A DNA stretch of 64,000 bases. Source: a bacterium (GTDB lineage Bacteria; Armatimonadota; Abditibacteriia; Abditibacteriales; Abditibacteriaceae). The translations under genes and the position numbers were made by a program. The notes beneath the pieces are model-generated. The model saw nothing but the letters and a program-made list of their open reading frames with translations, was not told the origin of the DNA and made no database searches. Shown piece after piece: positions 16,671-25,791 of this stretch. Within the stretch, counting starts at the first letter, position 1. Every line of letters starts with the position of its first letter. Where the stretch lies: positions 124,001 through 188,000 of the forward strand of contig SDZD01000003.1 in the NCBI GenBank assembly GCA_004172935.1, read 5' to 3'.

Positions 16671-16687
16671 TGGAGGTACGTCTCTAC
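16671..16687 (-). repeat. Decayed REP fragment next to a hairpin
   Basis: GGTACGTCTCTAC repeats the foot and inner arm of the REP elements but lacks the other half. It follows an 8-bp inverted repeat ACACGATT/AATCGTGT at 16632-16660, which lies downstream of the alcohol dehydrogenase gene on its strand. Confidence 0.45.
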
Positions 16688-16692
16688 GAGAA

Positions 16693-17745
16693 CTAAAACA
16701 CGATGGCTACTTTGCCGGGGGAGCCTGCGTCGAAGGTTTCGTAGGCTTCTTTGGCTTCGTCGAGCGAGAAGGTGTTGGTGACTAGCTGTTCGGGGTGGAG
16801 ATTCCAGCGGACTAGGTGTTCGACTAGTTCTTCCATTTGGCCGATGGAACAGACCCAGGAGCCGTGCAGGGTGAGTTGCTTGTGGAGTAACAGCGGCGAG
16901 GGTTCGAAGGAGACAGTGCCGCCTTCGCCAATATACACGACGCGGCCCCAGTCGCGGGCGGCTTCGAGGCAGAGGTGGCGTGCTCCGGCGTTGCCGCTAC
17001 AGTCGATGGTAACTTCGAAGCCTTTGTTGTTGGAGAGTTGCATGAGAGCTTCGAGGGCGCCGTCGCCGGGGGAAACGACATCTTTGAAGCCGAGTTTGGC
17101 GGCGAATTGGGCGCGTTCGGGCATGGCTTCGACTCCCACCACCTGTGCGCCCAGAGCACGGCAGAGCAGGGCAGCGCCCAGGCCGACTGGGCCAAGACCC
17201 GTGATGAGGACTCGGTCGTCGCCCGAAACATGAGCGCGCTTGGTGGCGGCATAGGCAGTGCCGAGGCCACAGGCGACCATAGCGCCGTCCAGATAGGTCA
17301 GTTCATCGGGAAGGTGGACGAGGGTTCGCTCTTCGGCGAGCATGAAGGGGGCGTGGCCGCCATCGCGTTGCCAGCCGTAGGCTTTGCGGCGCTGCGGGTC
17401 ATAGCAGTTGATCATCCAACCTTTGCGGCACTCTTCGCACACGCCACAGCCCGCGATGTGGTAGGCCACGACTCGGTCGCCCGCTTTGAATCGGGAGACG
17501 CCTTCGCCGACTGAATGAACGATGCCGCACGGCTCGTGTCCGGCGATAACGCCTTGATAGGCTTCGGGACCGTGACCCTGTTCGATGGGGCGATAGATGG
17601 CGCGCAGGTCGGAGCCGCATAGGCTGGAAGCCTTCATTTCGAGGACGACCTGACCGTGTGATGGGGTGGGGATGGGGTAGTCACGAAATTCGAGTTGACG
17701 ATTGCCGGGAAGCACGACGCCGCGCATGGTTGGGTTGGTGGACAT
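16693..17745 (-). CDS. Zinc-dependent medium-chain alcohol dehydrogenase
   Basis: About 350 residues. Catalytic zinc ligands are the Cys in 'SSLCGSDLRA' and the His-Glu of 'VIAGHEPCGIV'; the structural zinc site is 'GCGVCEECRKGWMINC', with Cys spaced 3-3-8. The Rossmann nucleotide-binding turn is 'VLITGLGPVGLGAALL', followed by 'VVGVEAMPERAQFA', where Glu after the second strand favours NAD. It resembles the threonine/sorbitol dehydrogenase branch; the actual alcohol is unknown. ATG 17745 (MSTNPTMRGVV) is preferred; the frame extends 23 codons further, which would overlap the divergent gene. Confidence 0.88.
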   Translation of the reverse strand: MSTNPTMRGVVLPGNRQLEFRDYPIPTPSHGQVVLEMKASSLCGSDLRAIYRPIEQGHGPEAYQGVIAGHEPCGIVHSVGEGVSRFKAGDRVVAYHIAGCGVCEECRKGWMINCYDPQRRKAYGWQRDGGHAPFMLAEERTLVHLPDELTYLDGAMVACGLGTAYAATKRAHVSGDDRVLITGLGPVGLGAALLCRALGAQVVGVEAMPERAQFAAKLGFKDVVSPGDGALEALMQLSNNKGFEVTIDCSGNAGARHLCLEAARDWGRVVYIGEGGTVSFEPSPLLLHKQLTLHGSWVCSIGQMEELVEHLVRWNLHPEQLVTNTFSLDEAKEAYETFDAGSPGKVAIVF

Positions 17746-17768
17746 GGAAGTCCATTTTAGCCTCAATA

Positions 17769-18929
17769 ATGGGGCCAACGCCGGAGAAGTTAAAAGAGAT
17801 TTGGGCTTTGTCAAACTGGCGCCTCAGAGAACACATGGCTACCGAAACCCTCAAGCCCACGACTTATCCCCTCGATAAGAATGACCCATTGGCGCGTTAT
17901 CATCGTCTTATCAACGATTATTTGCTGCGCATACCGGACGAGGGATTCGTCGATCATGCTTATGGTGCCGACTGGGTGCAGAACCACGCATGGTGCCTAG
18001 AAGCGGCAGCGCCCATTTTAGAGATGCCCGTCGCCGAGCAGTTAGGATGCATTCGCGCCTGTGCACGTTTTTCGGATTGGTCGCGATTTGAATGGGGATG
18101 GTCGAGTTATAAACCAGAAACCGAAGTACAAATGGCCTATGAGTGGGCTTTGAATAGCCTGTGTGCGTTGATTTTGACTGTAGAGCGGCAGTGGGTGGCG
18201 GAGGAAATCGAAGAGTTAGTTGGGCTTCCTTTTCCTTATTGTTTTCAGAAGTCCGAGTTGATTACTCCTATCGTCGAGGAGTATTTGCGGAAGCATTTGC
18301 TTACCGAGTCGATGCGAGGCAGCGTTGAAGTGGTGAGGGAGTGGAATGCTCGTTTGCACCGATTGGAGCATTGGTTGAGTTTGGGGGCTGTACTGGGTGA
18401 GCCTTTGGTGCTGCATCGCGGCGAGAAATGGGCCGATGAGGCTATTGGGTTCATCGAGGGGCAGAGTGAAGAGGCGGGGGAGCAGTGGCGTTTGCTATTG
18501 CTGCATTGTATCGACTCGGAGAAGGCTAAACCGTCGGCGAAGTGGTTGAATGTCGCTCAGGGGCATGTTGATGAGATTGGTGCTTCGACTTTCGGAGAAT
18601 GTTTTGTGGCTTGGAGTGGGCATTATGGGAAGTCGGATTCGGTTTACGAACTCAATCCGGCGGTGTTCAAGGGGCTGGTTTGGGTTGCTTCGTTGAGGCC
18701 CACTGATTCCGTGGCGTCGTCGCTTGCGGATATTGTTCTGGCTTGCTCACAGCCGAAAATCTCCGAGAACAAGGCCTTGTCGCTCAATTTGTTCAATGCC
18801 TGTGTCTGGTCACTGAGCAAGCTGAATAATGCGGCTGCAGAGAAGCGACTGCTCGAATTGAAGAGGGATTTGCGCGGGAGTCGGTTGAAATCGGTGGAGC
18901 GGGCGTTACAGGCCATCGCGGCACGCTAA
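17769..18929 (+). CDS. Hypothetical helical protein
   Basis: About 386 residues from ATG 17769, or 364 from ATG 17835; neither has an SD sequence. I do not recognise the family. It is rich in Trp, Leu and Glu and appears all-alpha, with repeated helix pairs ('MAYEWALNSLCALILTVERQ', 'ALSLNLFNACVWSLSKLNN', 'AAAEKRLLELKRDLRG', 'SRLKSVERALQAIAAR') that suggest a HEAT-like solenoid. No signal peptide or membrane segment. It diverges from the alcohol dehydrogenase and its stop overlaps that of the convergent GGDEF gene by 4 bp. Confidence 0.75.
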   Translation: MGPTPEKLKEIWALSNWRLREHMATETLKPTTYPLDKNDPLARYHRLINDYLLRIPDEGFVDHAYGADWVQNHAWCLEAAAPILEMPVAEQLGCIRACARFSDWSRFEWGWSSYKPETEVQMAYEWALNSLCALILTVERQWVAEEIEELVGLPFPYCFQKSELITPIVEEYLRKHLLTESMRGSVEVVREWNARLHRLEHWLSLGAVLGEPLVLHRGEKWADEAIGFIEGQSEEAGEQWRLLLLHCIDSEKAKPSAKWLNVAQGHVDEIGASTFGECFVAWSGHYGKSDSVYELNPAVFKGLVWVASLRPTDSVASSLADIVLACSQPKISENKALSLNLFNACVWSLSKLNNAAAEKRLLELKRDLRGSRLKSVERALQAIAAR

Positions 18930-19837
18930 AGTTGGGCTTCGACGATTTGGGCGCCGCCAGCGGCTTTGGCGGCTTTTTTCCAGGTCGCGGCGAGTTCGCC
19001 GAGGTGGACCGCGCCCTGCCAGTTATCGGGCGTGATCGGCACTATGACGGCTGTGAGCGAGGTGAGTGGGAACTCGCGCGAGTCGCCGTCGCGGGTCAGG
19101 CCAATGAACGAGCCTTTGGCGGCGGTTTGCGGGCCGACCAAATCGGCGATGAGCGCGTTGAAGCGTGTAAAGCCTTCCTGAGCCAGCGCTTTTGCGCGTG
19201 ACATGGCACAGGCGAGAAAGAAGTCGTCACCGCCGATGTGGGCGACGAAATCGCCGTCACGCGAGGCCAGTTCGCCCATGATTTCGCCCGTCGAGCGTAC
19301 CACTCGGTCGGCGAGGGTGAAGCCGAATGTATCGGCGAAGGGTTTGAAATGGTCGAAGTCGAAGTAGACAACGGAGAATTCTTCGCCGCGCGAAACGCGC
19401 CGTTCCAAATCGCGCTCGATGGCTGCGCCACCAGGCAGTCCGCTGGAAGGGTTACGGTCGCTTTCGCGCGCCACCAGACGCATAAGGGCCGAGATACGCG
19501 CCGTTAGTTCGCGCGGCTCGAAGGGTTTGCCCAGATAGTCGTCGGCTCCGGCATCGAAGCCCTCGATTTTGAAGTCAATCGACGAGAGGGCGGTCAGCAT
19601 CAGCACCGGGATGCGCGACAGGAAGGGGTTGTTTTTGAGGTGGCGGCACACTTCGAGGCCGTCCATCCCCGGCATCGAGCGGTCGAGAACGATGAGGTCG
19701 GGTTCGCGCTCTTGAACAAAGTTCAGAGCGTCCGGCCCGTTATCGACGACCTCGACCTCATGGCCAGCCATCTTCAGGATTTGGCGCACCAATCCTGAGA
19801 TCGAGGGGTCGTCGTCAACGCAGAGAATAAATGCCAT
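18926..19837 (-). CDS. Response regulator with receiver and divergent GGDEF domains
   Basis: A 303-residue protein. The receiver domain (1-120) is intact, with 'CVDDDPS', phospho-acceptor Asp52 in 'IVLDRSMPGMDG' and Lys in 'YLGKPFEPREL'. The output domain (~135-300) is a diguanylate-cyclase fold in which the signature reads 'HIGGDDFFL' and the substrate helix reads 'DFDHFKPFADTFGF', where the usual Asn is Ala. Cyclase activity is therefore doubtful, and it may instead be a c-di-GMP or GTP sensor. No kinase is adjacent. Confidence 0.88.
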   Translation of the reverse strand: MAFILCVDDDPSISGLVRQILKMAGHEVEVVDNGPDALNFVQEREPDLIVLDRSMPGMDGLEVCRHLKNNPFLSRIPVLMLTALSSIDFKIEGFDAGADDYLGKPFEPRELTARISALMRLVARESDRNPSSGLPGGAAIERDLERRVSRGEEFSVVYFDFDHFKPFADTFGFTLADRVVRSTGEIMGELASRDGDFVAHIGGDDFFLACAMSRAKALAQEGFTRFNALIADLVGPQTAAKGSFIGLTRDGDSREFPLTSLTAVIVPITPDNWQGAVHLGELAATWKKAAKAAGGAQIVEAQL

Positions 19838-19877
19838 CGTTTCTAAAGGTGCCGTTTCGCGCTAATCACTGAGCGCG

Positions 19878-20408
19878 TCAGTCCAAGTATTGTTCCAACG
19901 ATGCTTTGAATTTTTGGAACTGTGGTGAAAATTTGCGGTAAGTCGCCGCGTTTTTATAGCGAAAGCCAAATACTCGCCGCGTATTCAGAGTTTTGTTTTC
20001 CACATCGACAATCGAACGTGTGTAACTTTTGTTGTTGGCACTAAAAGTTTGCCACTTCGTTGTGATTTGGCTTTTCACACCGTCTTTGGCGGTCGAGTTG
20101 GTCGCTAACAGTGATACCTGTTTTTCCTTCTTCATGTCGATATTCAAATCGGCGGGTGTGCCGTTCCACATCGGCGAATAGATGGCGAATTGGGCGCTAC
20201 CGTCGGGCGAGGTAAAGAAGGCCGAGTCGGATTTTCCGCCCGTTGCGGCGGGAGCTTTTCCAGGCGTCGCTTTCCATGTCGCTGGATAGAATACCGAGAA
20301 CCAGGGGCCATCGTAGGTTTTCCAGCCCTTGGGGGCGCGGCGAGGGGCCGCTTGAACGGGAAGAGCCAGCGACAGCGCGAGTGGGGCAAGGACGAAGTAC
20401 CGTTTCAT
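19878..20408 (-). CDS. Exported hypothetical protein (PsbP-like fold possible)
   Basis: A 176-residue protein from ATG 20408. Signal peptide 'MKRYFVLAPLALSLALPVQAA' is followed by a single mixed domain: 'GWKTYDGPWFSVFYPATWKATPG', then 'DSAFFTSPDGSAQFAIYSPMW'. The Trp-Pro-Tyr opening and the 'SPDG' strand resemble PsbP/MOG1-type domains in exported bacterial proteins; this is a weak match by eye. The C-terminus is Lys-rich ('YRKFSPQFQKFKASLEQYLD'). It follows the methyltransferase gene by 5 bp on the same strand, so the two are probably co-transcribed. Confidence 0.75.
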   Translation of the reverse strand: MKRYFVLAPLALSLALPVQAAPRRAPKGWKTYDGPWFSVFYPATWKATPGKAPAATGGKSDSAFFTSPDGSAQFAIYSPMWNGTPADLNIDMKKEKQVSLLATNSTAKDGVKSQITTKWQTFSANNKSYTRSIVDVENKTLNTRRVFGFRYKNAATYRKFSPQFQKFKASLEQYLD

Positions 20409-20413
20409 GAAAG

Positions 20414-21019
20414 TTATATTTTGCTGGCGACCAGTGTGGCAAATGGTTGTGGAGCGCTTCCGCTCTTGCCCCATTGCCATAAGCGCGCCGCTTCAAACGG
20501 CTGCCAGTCGGCAAAGTTCAACAGAAGTTCGTCGAGGTGGAAGCGATAAATGGAGCCTTCGATTGGGTTTTCATCACGATACTCGCGGGCGAACGCCGAA
20601 AAACCGAAGACGCCGCCGGGAGCCACGAGGTTCTTGAGTTTGTTCAACACCTGCGGCGCGTCCGCACCCAGAAATTGAAGTGAGTTGATGCATAGAACTA
20701 AGTCGAACTGTTCGTTCGTATTCCACTGCGTCAAATCGGCCACTTCGAGCCGCGATTTTTGTCCGTTATGCTCTAGCAGTAGGCCCGATTTGGCGATGCC
20801 CTCACTTGTGAAATCGAGGCCCAGGCAGTCATAGCCGTTTTGAGCCAGATACAACAGGTCTTGCCCTTCGCCGCATCCCGCATCGAGGGCGTTGCCGCCC
20901 GTTGCTTTAAGGGAGCGCGCATATTTAACGGCGCGGCGAGCGACCGAGCCGGGTTCCTGACCATAAAAAAATGTGGAGCCAGAAAAAATCCGGCTCCACC
21001 GTTCGTGTTCCGTTTCCAT
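20414..21019 (-). CDS. SAM-dependent class I methyltransferase
   Basis: A ~201-residue Rossmann methyltransferase. Motif I is 'GGNALDAGCGEGQDLLYLAQNG' around 'DAGCGEG', the acidic end of strand 2 is 'CLGLDFTSEGI', and 'FDLVLCINSLQFLG' is the post-motif strand. 'LKNLVAPGGVFGFSAFARE' is the usual motif III loop. Substrate unknown; the family (TehB/UbiE-like) includes tellurite and small-molecule methylases. ATG 21019 is chosen because homology begins at 'METEHERWSRIF'; a CCCCTCCC tract precedes it in place of an SD sequence. Confidence 0.85.
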   Translation of the reverse strand: METEHERWSRIFSGSTFFYGQEPGSVARRAVKYARSLKATGGNALDAGCGEGQDLLYLAQNGYDCLGLDFTSEGIAKSGLLLEHNGQKSRLEVADLTQWNTNEQFDLVLCINSLQFLGADAPQVLNKLKNLVAPGGVFGFSAFAREYRDENPIEGSIYRFHLDELLLNFADWQPFEAARLWQWGKSGSAPQPFATLVASKI

Positions 21020-21090
21020 GGGAGGGGCTAGTTTTGCGTTATCTCCACAGGGAGTTCGCAACTATCCCGCTCCCAAAGAAGCGAATGACT

Positions 21091-21597
21091 TTATTTCTCT
21101 TCGATGGTAACGCTTTGAATGGCGACTGGTTCGATGGGACGATCCTGTGCGCCTTTACGGGCGTTAGCGATTTTGTCGATCACTTCTTCGCCCGAAATCA
21201 GCTTGCCGAAGATGGTGTAGTCGGGAGGCAAGGGATAATCGGCGTGCATCACGAAGAACTGGCTGCCATTGGTGTTGCGGCCCGCGTTCGCCATTGCGAG
21301 GGTGCCGCGCAGATAACGACGATTGCTGTTCTCGTTGTTGAATTGGTAGCCGGGGCCGCCGCGTCCGGTTCCGGTTGGGTCGCCGCCCTGAATCATGAAG
21401 CCGGAGATGACGCGGTGGAAAATTACGTCGTCATAGAAGCCTTCGCGCGACAAGAACACGAAGTTGTTAACGGTGAGCGGCGATTCGGAAGCGAACAGTT
21501 CGGCAACCATGGTGCCCGCCGTTGTCTGGATAGTGGCGGTGTAGGATTTGGCAACGTCGATTTCCATCGAAGGCGCTTTTGGATATTGCTTGGCCAT
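21091..21597 (-). CDS. Cyclophilin-type peptidyl-prolyl isomerase
   Basis: A 168-residue cytoplasmic cyclophilin without a signal peptide. Active-site signatures are present: 'YDDVIFHRVISGFMIQGGDPTG' split around the catalytic Arg of 'FHRV', 'GTLAMANAGRNTNGSQFFV' and 'YTIFGKLISGEEVIDKIAN'. It catalyses cis/trans isomerisation before proline and helps folding. Start at ATG 21597; GAGGAG lies 15 nt upstream and the frame is open 10 further codons to a GTG. It heads the run of three genes on this strand down to 19878. Confidence 0.92.
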   Translation of the reverse strand: MAKQYPKAPSMEIDVAKSYTATIQTTAGTMVAELFASESPLTVNNFVFLSREGFYDDVIFHRVISGFMIQGGDPTGTGRGGPGYQFNNENSNRRYLRGTLAMANAGRNTNGSQFFVMHADYPLPPDYTIFGKLISGEEVIDKIANARKGAQDRPIEPVAIQSVTIEEK

Positions 21598-21688
21598 ATT
21601 AGTTAGTTTGAGTCTCCTCGTGTCCACGTGAGGGCGATTTGGGCGCCAAATTGACGAAGCGTTGCCTCTTTTTCGTGGAGAGTGGTTT

Positions 21689-22546
21689 TTACCACGTTAC
21701 ATCGAGTGGTGTCAGATTGGGAGGCTGCGGCGGAGTGAAGGATTGGGAAGGAAGCGCCCACGTGTCGTGATTAAGGCACAATGGGTTCCATAACTCGAAT
21801 AGTTCGCGCGGGCGTCCGGTTTGGGCCAACTGCGAAAATGCCTGTCGTTCTTCGGGCGTTTCGCGGTGCCCTAGCGGAAAGCGCGTCTCTTGGCGCGTAC
21901 TTTCGGGTAGGGCACCAAGGGCGACTGTGCGTGCTACAACATCGGCTAATAGGTTCGCGGTTAGCTGGCTGTTTTCCTTTTCGAGTTGACCTAATAATGT
22001 CGGCACTTCGATGGGCAACAGGCGCCGTTCGATAACGGCTCCAGTGTCAATACGACTATCGACAAGATGACAACTAGCGCCAATTGGCACGCCCGCCATC
22101 AGGGAGCGCCCCGCGCTGCCCAAGCCACGCACCCACGGCAACACACCGGGATGCGAGTTGAGGACGCCGAGGCGGGCAGTGTCGATGATGTCCTGACTGA
22201 TGATGTGGCTTGCGCCCAGCACTAAAATATCAGGTTGCAGGCGCTGCAAGTCGCGCACTATGCGTGCGCTGCCCAGTGAGCCACTGGGGATGATCTGTCG
22301 AGCGTAGGGGGTATAAATCGGCTTTCGTTTGAGGCGAAAGCGAAGGCGGCGCCACTGCCAACGTACCAGAGCGCGAGGGGCTTCGCGCAGTCGTTTGCGG
22401 CCTTTAGGGGAATGGAAGCAGTCGTTGATGTCGAGGCCCGCATACACCACCAGAGCATCGGGCACGATACCGCGCTCTTTCAGCGCGCGCAGCAAACGCA
22501 TCCCATAGGGAGTTTCCTGCGACAGCACCACAACCCGAAGGCTCAT
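21689..22546 (-). CDS. Formyltransferase-fold protein
   Basis: A 285-residue protein with the formyl-transferase Rossmann core. 'DILVLGASHIISQDIIDTARLGVLNSHPGVLPWVRG' contains the N-x-H-P-G motif with catalytic Asn and His, and 'CHLVDSRIDTGAVIERRLLPI' supplies the catalytic Asp. This set is shared by GART, methionyl-tRNA and sugar-nucleotide formyltransferases. The sequence before and after differs from Fmt and PurN, and a basic stretch (residues ~50-75, 'RKRLREAPRALVRWQWRRLR') is unusual, so it may formylate a sugar or lipid-linked amine. It sits downstream of prmC on the same strand. Confidence 0.78.
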   Translation of the reverse strand: MSLRVVVLSQETPYGMRLLRALKERGIVPDALVVYAGLDINDCFHSPKGRKRLREAPRALVRWQWRRLRFRLKRKPIYTPYARQIIPSGSLGSARIVRDLQRLQPDILVLGASHIISQDIIDTARLGVLNSHPGVLPWVRGLGSAGRSLMAGVPIGASCHLVDSRIDTGAVIERRLLPIEVPTLLGQLEKENSQLTANLLADVVARTVALGALPESTRQETRFPLGHRETPEERQAFSQLAQTGRPRELFELWNPLCLNHDTWALPSQSFTPPQPPNLTPLDVTW

Positions 22547-22596
22547 CGAGACTCAAGTATGCGATTGAAAAGGTAAAAATAACACTGTATTATTTG

Positions 22597-23439
22597 TTAC
22601 TTCCAGACCAAGCAGGTGCGGGCTATGTTTTGGAAGTCGAATTTCCATTCGAGGCGGCGCCAGTCGCGGAATAATTCTTCGATGGCTGGCCTTTGGTCCC
22701 AGCCGACTTCGAGGGCGACAAATCCGCCTTCGTTGAGAAGTTCGCGACCCCTTGCGGCGATTTGACGGTAGGGATTGAGGCCATCTTCGCCGCCATCAAG
22801 TGCTAAACGAGGTTCAAACTCGCGCACCGAAGTTTGAAGACGCTCGATTTCGGCGGAGGGTATGTAAGGCGGATTGGAGGCGATGCAATCGAAATGGGCA
22901 AACGGCTCGATGGGGCCGAGCCAGTCGTCGAAGGCGCCTTCGATGAGTTGGACGCGCGCTTTGAAGTTATGGAAGTTATCGGCGGCGACTATGCGCGCTT
23001 CGGGCGAGACATCGGTGGCTAACACCTCCCATTCGGGGCGCTCCAAGGCCAGAGTTCCGGCGATGATTCCGCTTCCGGTGCCGAGTTCGGCGACGCGCGC
23101 GTGCTTGGCTTTCAAGTTATCTAGCACCCCTTCTACGAGTAGTTCGGTTTCGGGGCGTGGGATAAGGACGCCCTGTGCCACTTGCCAGTCGCGATTCCAG
23201 AACGGCGCAAAGCCCAGCACGTAGGGCAACGGTTCGCCCGCTTCCAGGCGGGTTAGAGAAGTGCCGAGATTGGCTTCGTCGTTTTCGCTCAGAAGCGAGT
23301 CGGGAGAAAGCAGATGGGCGTGGTTTTGCTTTGTCGCATCGTCGAGCAAACGACGCGCGAGGAGGCGCGCTTCACCAGAATCGGGAAGTGTTGTTTGTAA
23401 ACGATGGGTCGCGAATTGGAACCATTCGAGGTGGGTCAT
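22597..23439 (-). CDS. prmC: Peptide chain release factor N5-glutamine methyltransferase
   Basis: A 280-residue protein with the expected two parts: a helical N-terminal domain and a SAM methyltransferase domain. 'GVLIPRPETELLVEG' is the PrmC signature that precedes motif I 'VAELGTGSGIIAGTLA'; 'DCIASNPPYIPSAEIERL' supplies the NPPY that holds the glutamine side chain of the release factor GGQ motif. 'RLALDGGEDGLNPYR' is also diagnostic. It methylates PrfA/PrfB. Neither release factor gene is nearby. Its start lies 70 bp from the divergent recQ start. Confidence 0.93.
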   Translation of the reverse strand: MTHLEWFQFATHRLQTTLPDSGEARLLARRLLDDATKQNHAHLLSPDSLLSENDEANLGTSLTRLEAGEPLPYVLGFAPFWNRDWQVAQGVLIPRPETELLVEGVLDNLKAKHARVAELGTGSGIIAGTLALERPEWEVLATDVSPEARIVAADNFHNFKARVQLIEGAFDDWLGPIEPFAHFDCIASNPPYIPSAEIERLQTSVREFEPRLALDGGEDGLNPYRQIAARGRELLNEGGFVALEVGWDQRPAIEELFRDWRRLEWKFDFQNIARTCLVWK

Positions 23440-23509
23440 GTCGGTAGTTTGGCCTTCATTTCATTAGTGTGGATGAAACGCAGGTCGAGCCACGTCACAC
23501 TTAACACCA

Positions 23510-25702
23510 ATGAATGTCCCGGCCCAAAGCGAATTGCACGAGCAACTTGAGCGTGTGTTCGGCTACAACGAGTTTCGCCCGCATCAGGAAGAAGCGGTTC
23601 GGGCCGCGCTCGAAGGTCGCGACGTTTTGGTCGTGATGCCCACCGGGGCGGGCAAATCGCTGACCTTCCAGTTGCCCGCTGCCATCGGTGAGGGCACTAG
23701 CATCGTTATTTCTCCGTTGATTGCCTTGATGCGCGATCAGGTTTACGCGCTTCTCGACCGCACATCGTTCGATCAACTGGGTGTGGCGTTCCTCAACTCA
23801 TCGCAGGATTCATCGGAGCAAAGCACTGTGCTGTCGTTGCTTCGCGCGGGCAAATTGAAACTACTCTACGTCGCGCCAGAGCGCTTGCGTTCGAGTGGTT
23901 TTGTGGATGTGCTGCGCTCCATCAAGGTCGAGCGACTGGTTGTGGACGAAGCTCACTGCATTTCGGAGTGGGGCCACGATTTTCGCCCCGACTATTTGGC
24001 GATTGGCTCGGTGCTGGATGCCATCGGGCGCCCACCCGTGATGGCGGTTACGGCCACAGCCACGACGCGCGTGCAGGAATCCATCGCCCACAACCTCGTG
24101 ATGCGCGACCCGCAGATTATCGTCGGCGGTTTCAACCGTCCGAATCTGCATTTTGGCGTGGTACGCTGCAAAAACGACCTCGAACGCTCGAATAAGTTGT
24201 TCGCCGCTCTTCCTAAGTTGCTTAGCCGTGGTGGTAGTGGGCTTATTTATGCCTCGACGCGCAAACAGTGCGAAACGGTGGCCGATTTGGCGGCACAGTC
24301 GCTGGGCCAACATGGCATCAAAGTCGGCGTTTATCACGCGGGTATGGATAATGGCGCACGCAATGCGGTGCAGAACGCCTGGATTACCGGACAGGTGCCG
24401 CTTCTGGTAGCGACGAATGCCTTCGGTATGGGCGTCGATAAATCCGACGTGCGCTTCGTCATTCACTGGGGATTTCCCGAAAGCCCCGAATCCTACTATC
24501 AAGAGGCCGGACGCGCCGGGCGTGATGGGCGCCGCGCGCGCGCCACGATTTTGGCCTGCACCGTCGCCGACCGCAAACTACGCGAGTTCTTCATCGACAA
24601 CGATGCCGTGACGGGGGATGATGTGCGCGAGGCCTATAATCGCTTGGCGGCTCAATCGAAAGGTGAGGCACTGCGCGTGCCGCGCGGTTGGTGGGATGGC
24701 GAGTTCGGTTGGCGCGAACCAAAACCGCGTGTGGTGTTGGGGAAATTAGAGCGCGCCGGCCTCATCGAGCGCATCAACGAATCGCAAGATGGGATATTGA
24801 TTCGCACATTGGAGCGCACACTGTCGGCGGCTAAGGGCCGCGAGCTAGAGAAAGCTCTCGACCGGGAACGCATCGAACGCTTCGCCCGACTCGATGAGAT
24901 GTCGGCTTACACCAAGGCCAAGCGTTGCCGCCGCCGCATTTTGCTCGATTACTTCGGCGATACCGAACTAGATAACGATGAGGAAGCGCACGCCAACTGC
25001 TGCGACGTATGCGACGCCCGTCGCAACGGCAGTGATTTGATGGAAGTCGTTGCTCCGACTCTGGCGAGTGGCAAGGTGCCAAATCCCACGCAGGTCGCCG
25101 ACATCTACGATTTGTTGCAAGGTTTGGACGCGCTGTGGCCCCAGGTCGGCAAATCGCGCTTGACGCGCATTTTGCGCGGCTCACGTGCCCGCGACGCCGA
25201 GCGCTATGCCAGCAATCCGATTTTTGGCGTCTGCGCCAGCGTTCAGGTCAACCGACTGGGCGATTTTCTCGATGAACTGATTGGGCGCGGCCTCGTGTTT
25301 CAGGGCGACGAAGAGGAGTTTTTTGTGATGCGCGTCACGCAAGTAGGCCGCGACGCTTGGCAAGGTCGAACGGGCGTTGACATCGAATTGCCGGGACGGG
25401 CGCGTTCGGGTTCATCTTCATCGGGCACGAAGCGTTCGGCGCGCGTTCAGACGGGCGATGATGAAGCCGATTTCAGCGACGAAGAGGATGGGCCGCTATT
25501 CGAGCGTCTGCGTGCCTGGCGCCGCGAACGCGCCGAAGAAGAGCGCGTGCCGCCCTATTGCGTATTCTCGGATAAGGTTTTGCGCGAAATTGCGCGCCAA
25601 AAACCAATTGATGAAGATGAATTGGCTGGTATTAATGGCGTCGGCATCAAAAAAATAGAAAAATATGGTGCGGAGATTGTGGATGTGGTCGGGACTGAAT
25701 AG
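23510..25702 (+). CDS. recQ: ATP-dependent DNA helicase RecQ
   Basis: A 730-residue protein with the full RecQ layout. Helicase motif 0/I: 'YNEFRPHQEEAVRAAL' and 'PTGAGKSLTFQLPAA'. The DEAH box is 'VVDEAHCISEWGHDFRP', and motif VI is 'YYQEAGRAGRDGRRA'. The RQC zinc site follows with Cys in 'KRCRRRILLDYFGD' and 'ANCCDVCDAR', then a winged helix. A Ser-rich acidic linker (~625-660) leads to a C-terminal HRDC domain ('LFERLRAWRRERAEEERVPP', 'LAGINGVGIKKIEKYG'). Unwinds DNA 3'-5' in recombination and fork repair. No SD sequence is seen before the ATG. Confidence 0.95.
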   Translation: MNVPAQSELHEQLERVFGYNEFRPHQEEAVRAALEGRDVLVVMPTGAGKSLTFQLPAAIGEGTSIVISPLIALMRDQVYALLDRTSFDQLGVAFLNSSQDSSEQSTVLSLLRAGKLKLLYVAPERLRSSGFVDVLRSIKVERLVVDEAHCISEWGHDFRPDYLAIGSVLDAIGRPPVMAVTATATTRVQESIAHNLVMRDPQIIVGGFNRPNLHFGVVRCKNDLERSNKLFAALPKLLSRGGSGLIYASTRKQCETVADLAAQSLGQHGIKVGVYHAGMDNGARNAVQNAWITGQVPLLVATNAFGMGVDKSDVRFVIHWGFPESPESYYQEAGRAGRDGRRARATILACTVADRKLREFFIDNDAVTGDDVREAYNRLAAQSKGEALRVPRGWWDGEFGWREPKPRVVLGKLERAGLIERINESQDGILIRTLERTLSAAKGRELEKALDRERIERFARLDEMSAYTKAKRCRRRILLDYFGDTELDNDEEAHANCCDVCDARRNGSDLMEVVAPTLASGKVPNPTQVADIYDLLQGLDALWPQVGKSRLTRILRGSRARDAERYASNPIFGVCASVQVNRLGDFLDELIGRGLVFQGDEEEFFVMRVTQVGRDAWQGRTGVDIELPGRARSGSSSSGTKRSARVQTGDDEADFSDEEDGPLFERLRAWRRERAEEERVPPYCVFSDKVLREIARQKPIDEDELAGINGVGIKKIEKYGAEIVDVVGTE

Positions 25703-25791
25703 TCCGGCATCCGCCTTATTTCTGCCGTTAGGTGAGTAGTGCAACATTCCCAGGGGTTTCGGTTCCAAACTGAAGCGCCTTTTCTGTTTCC

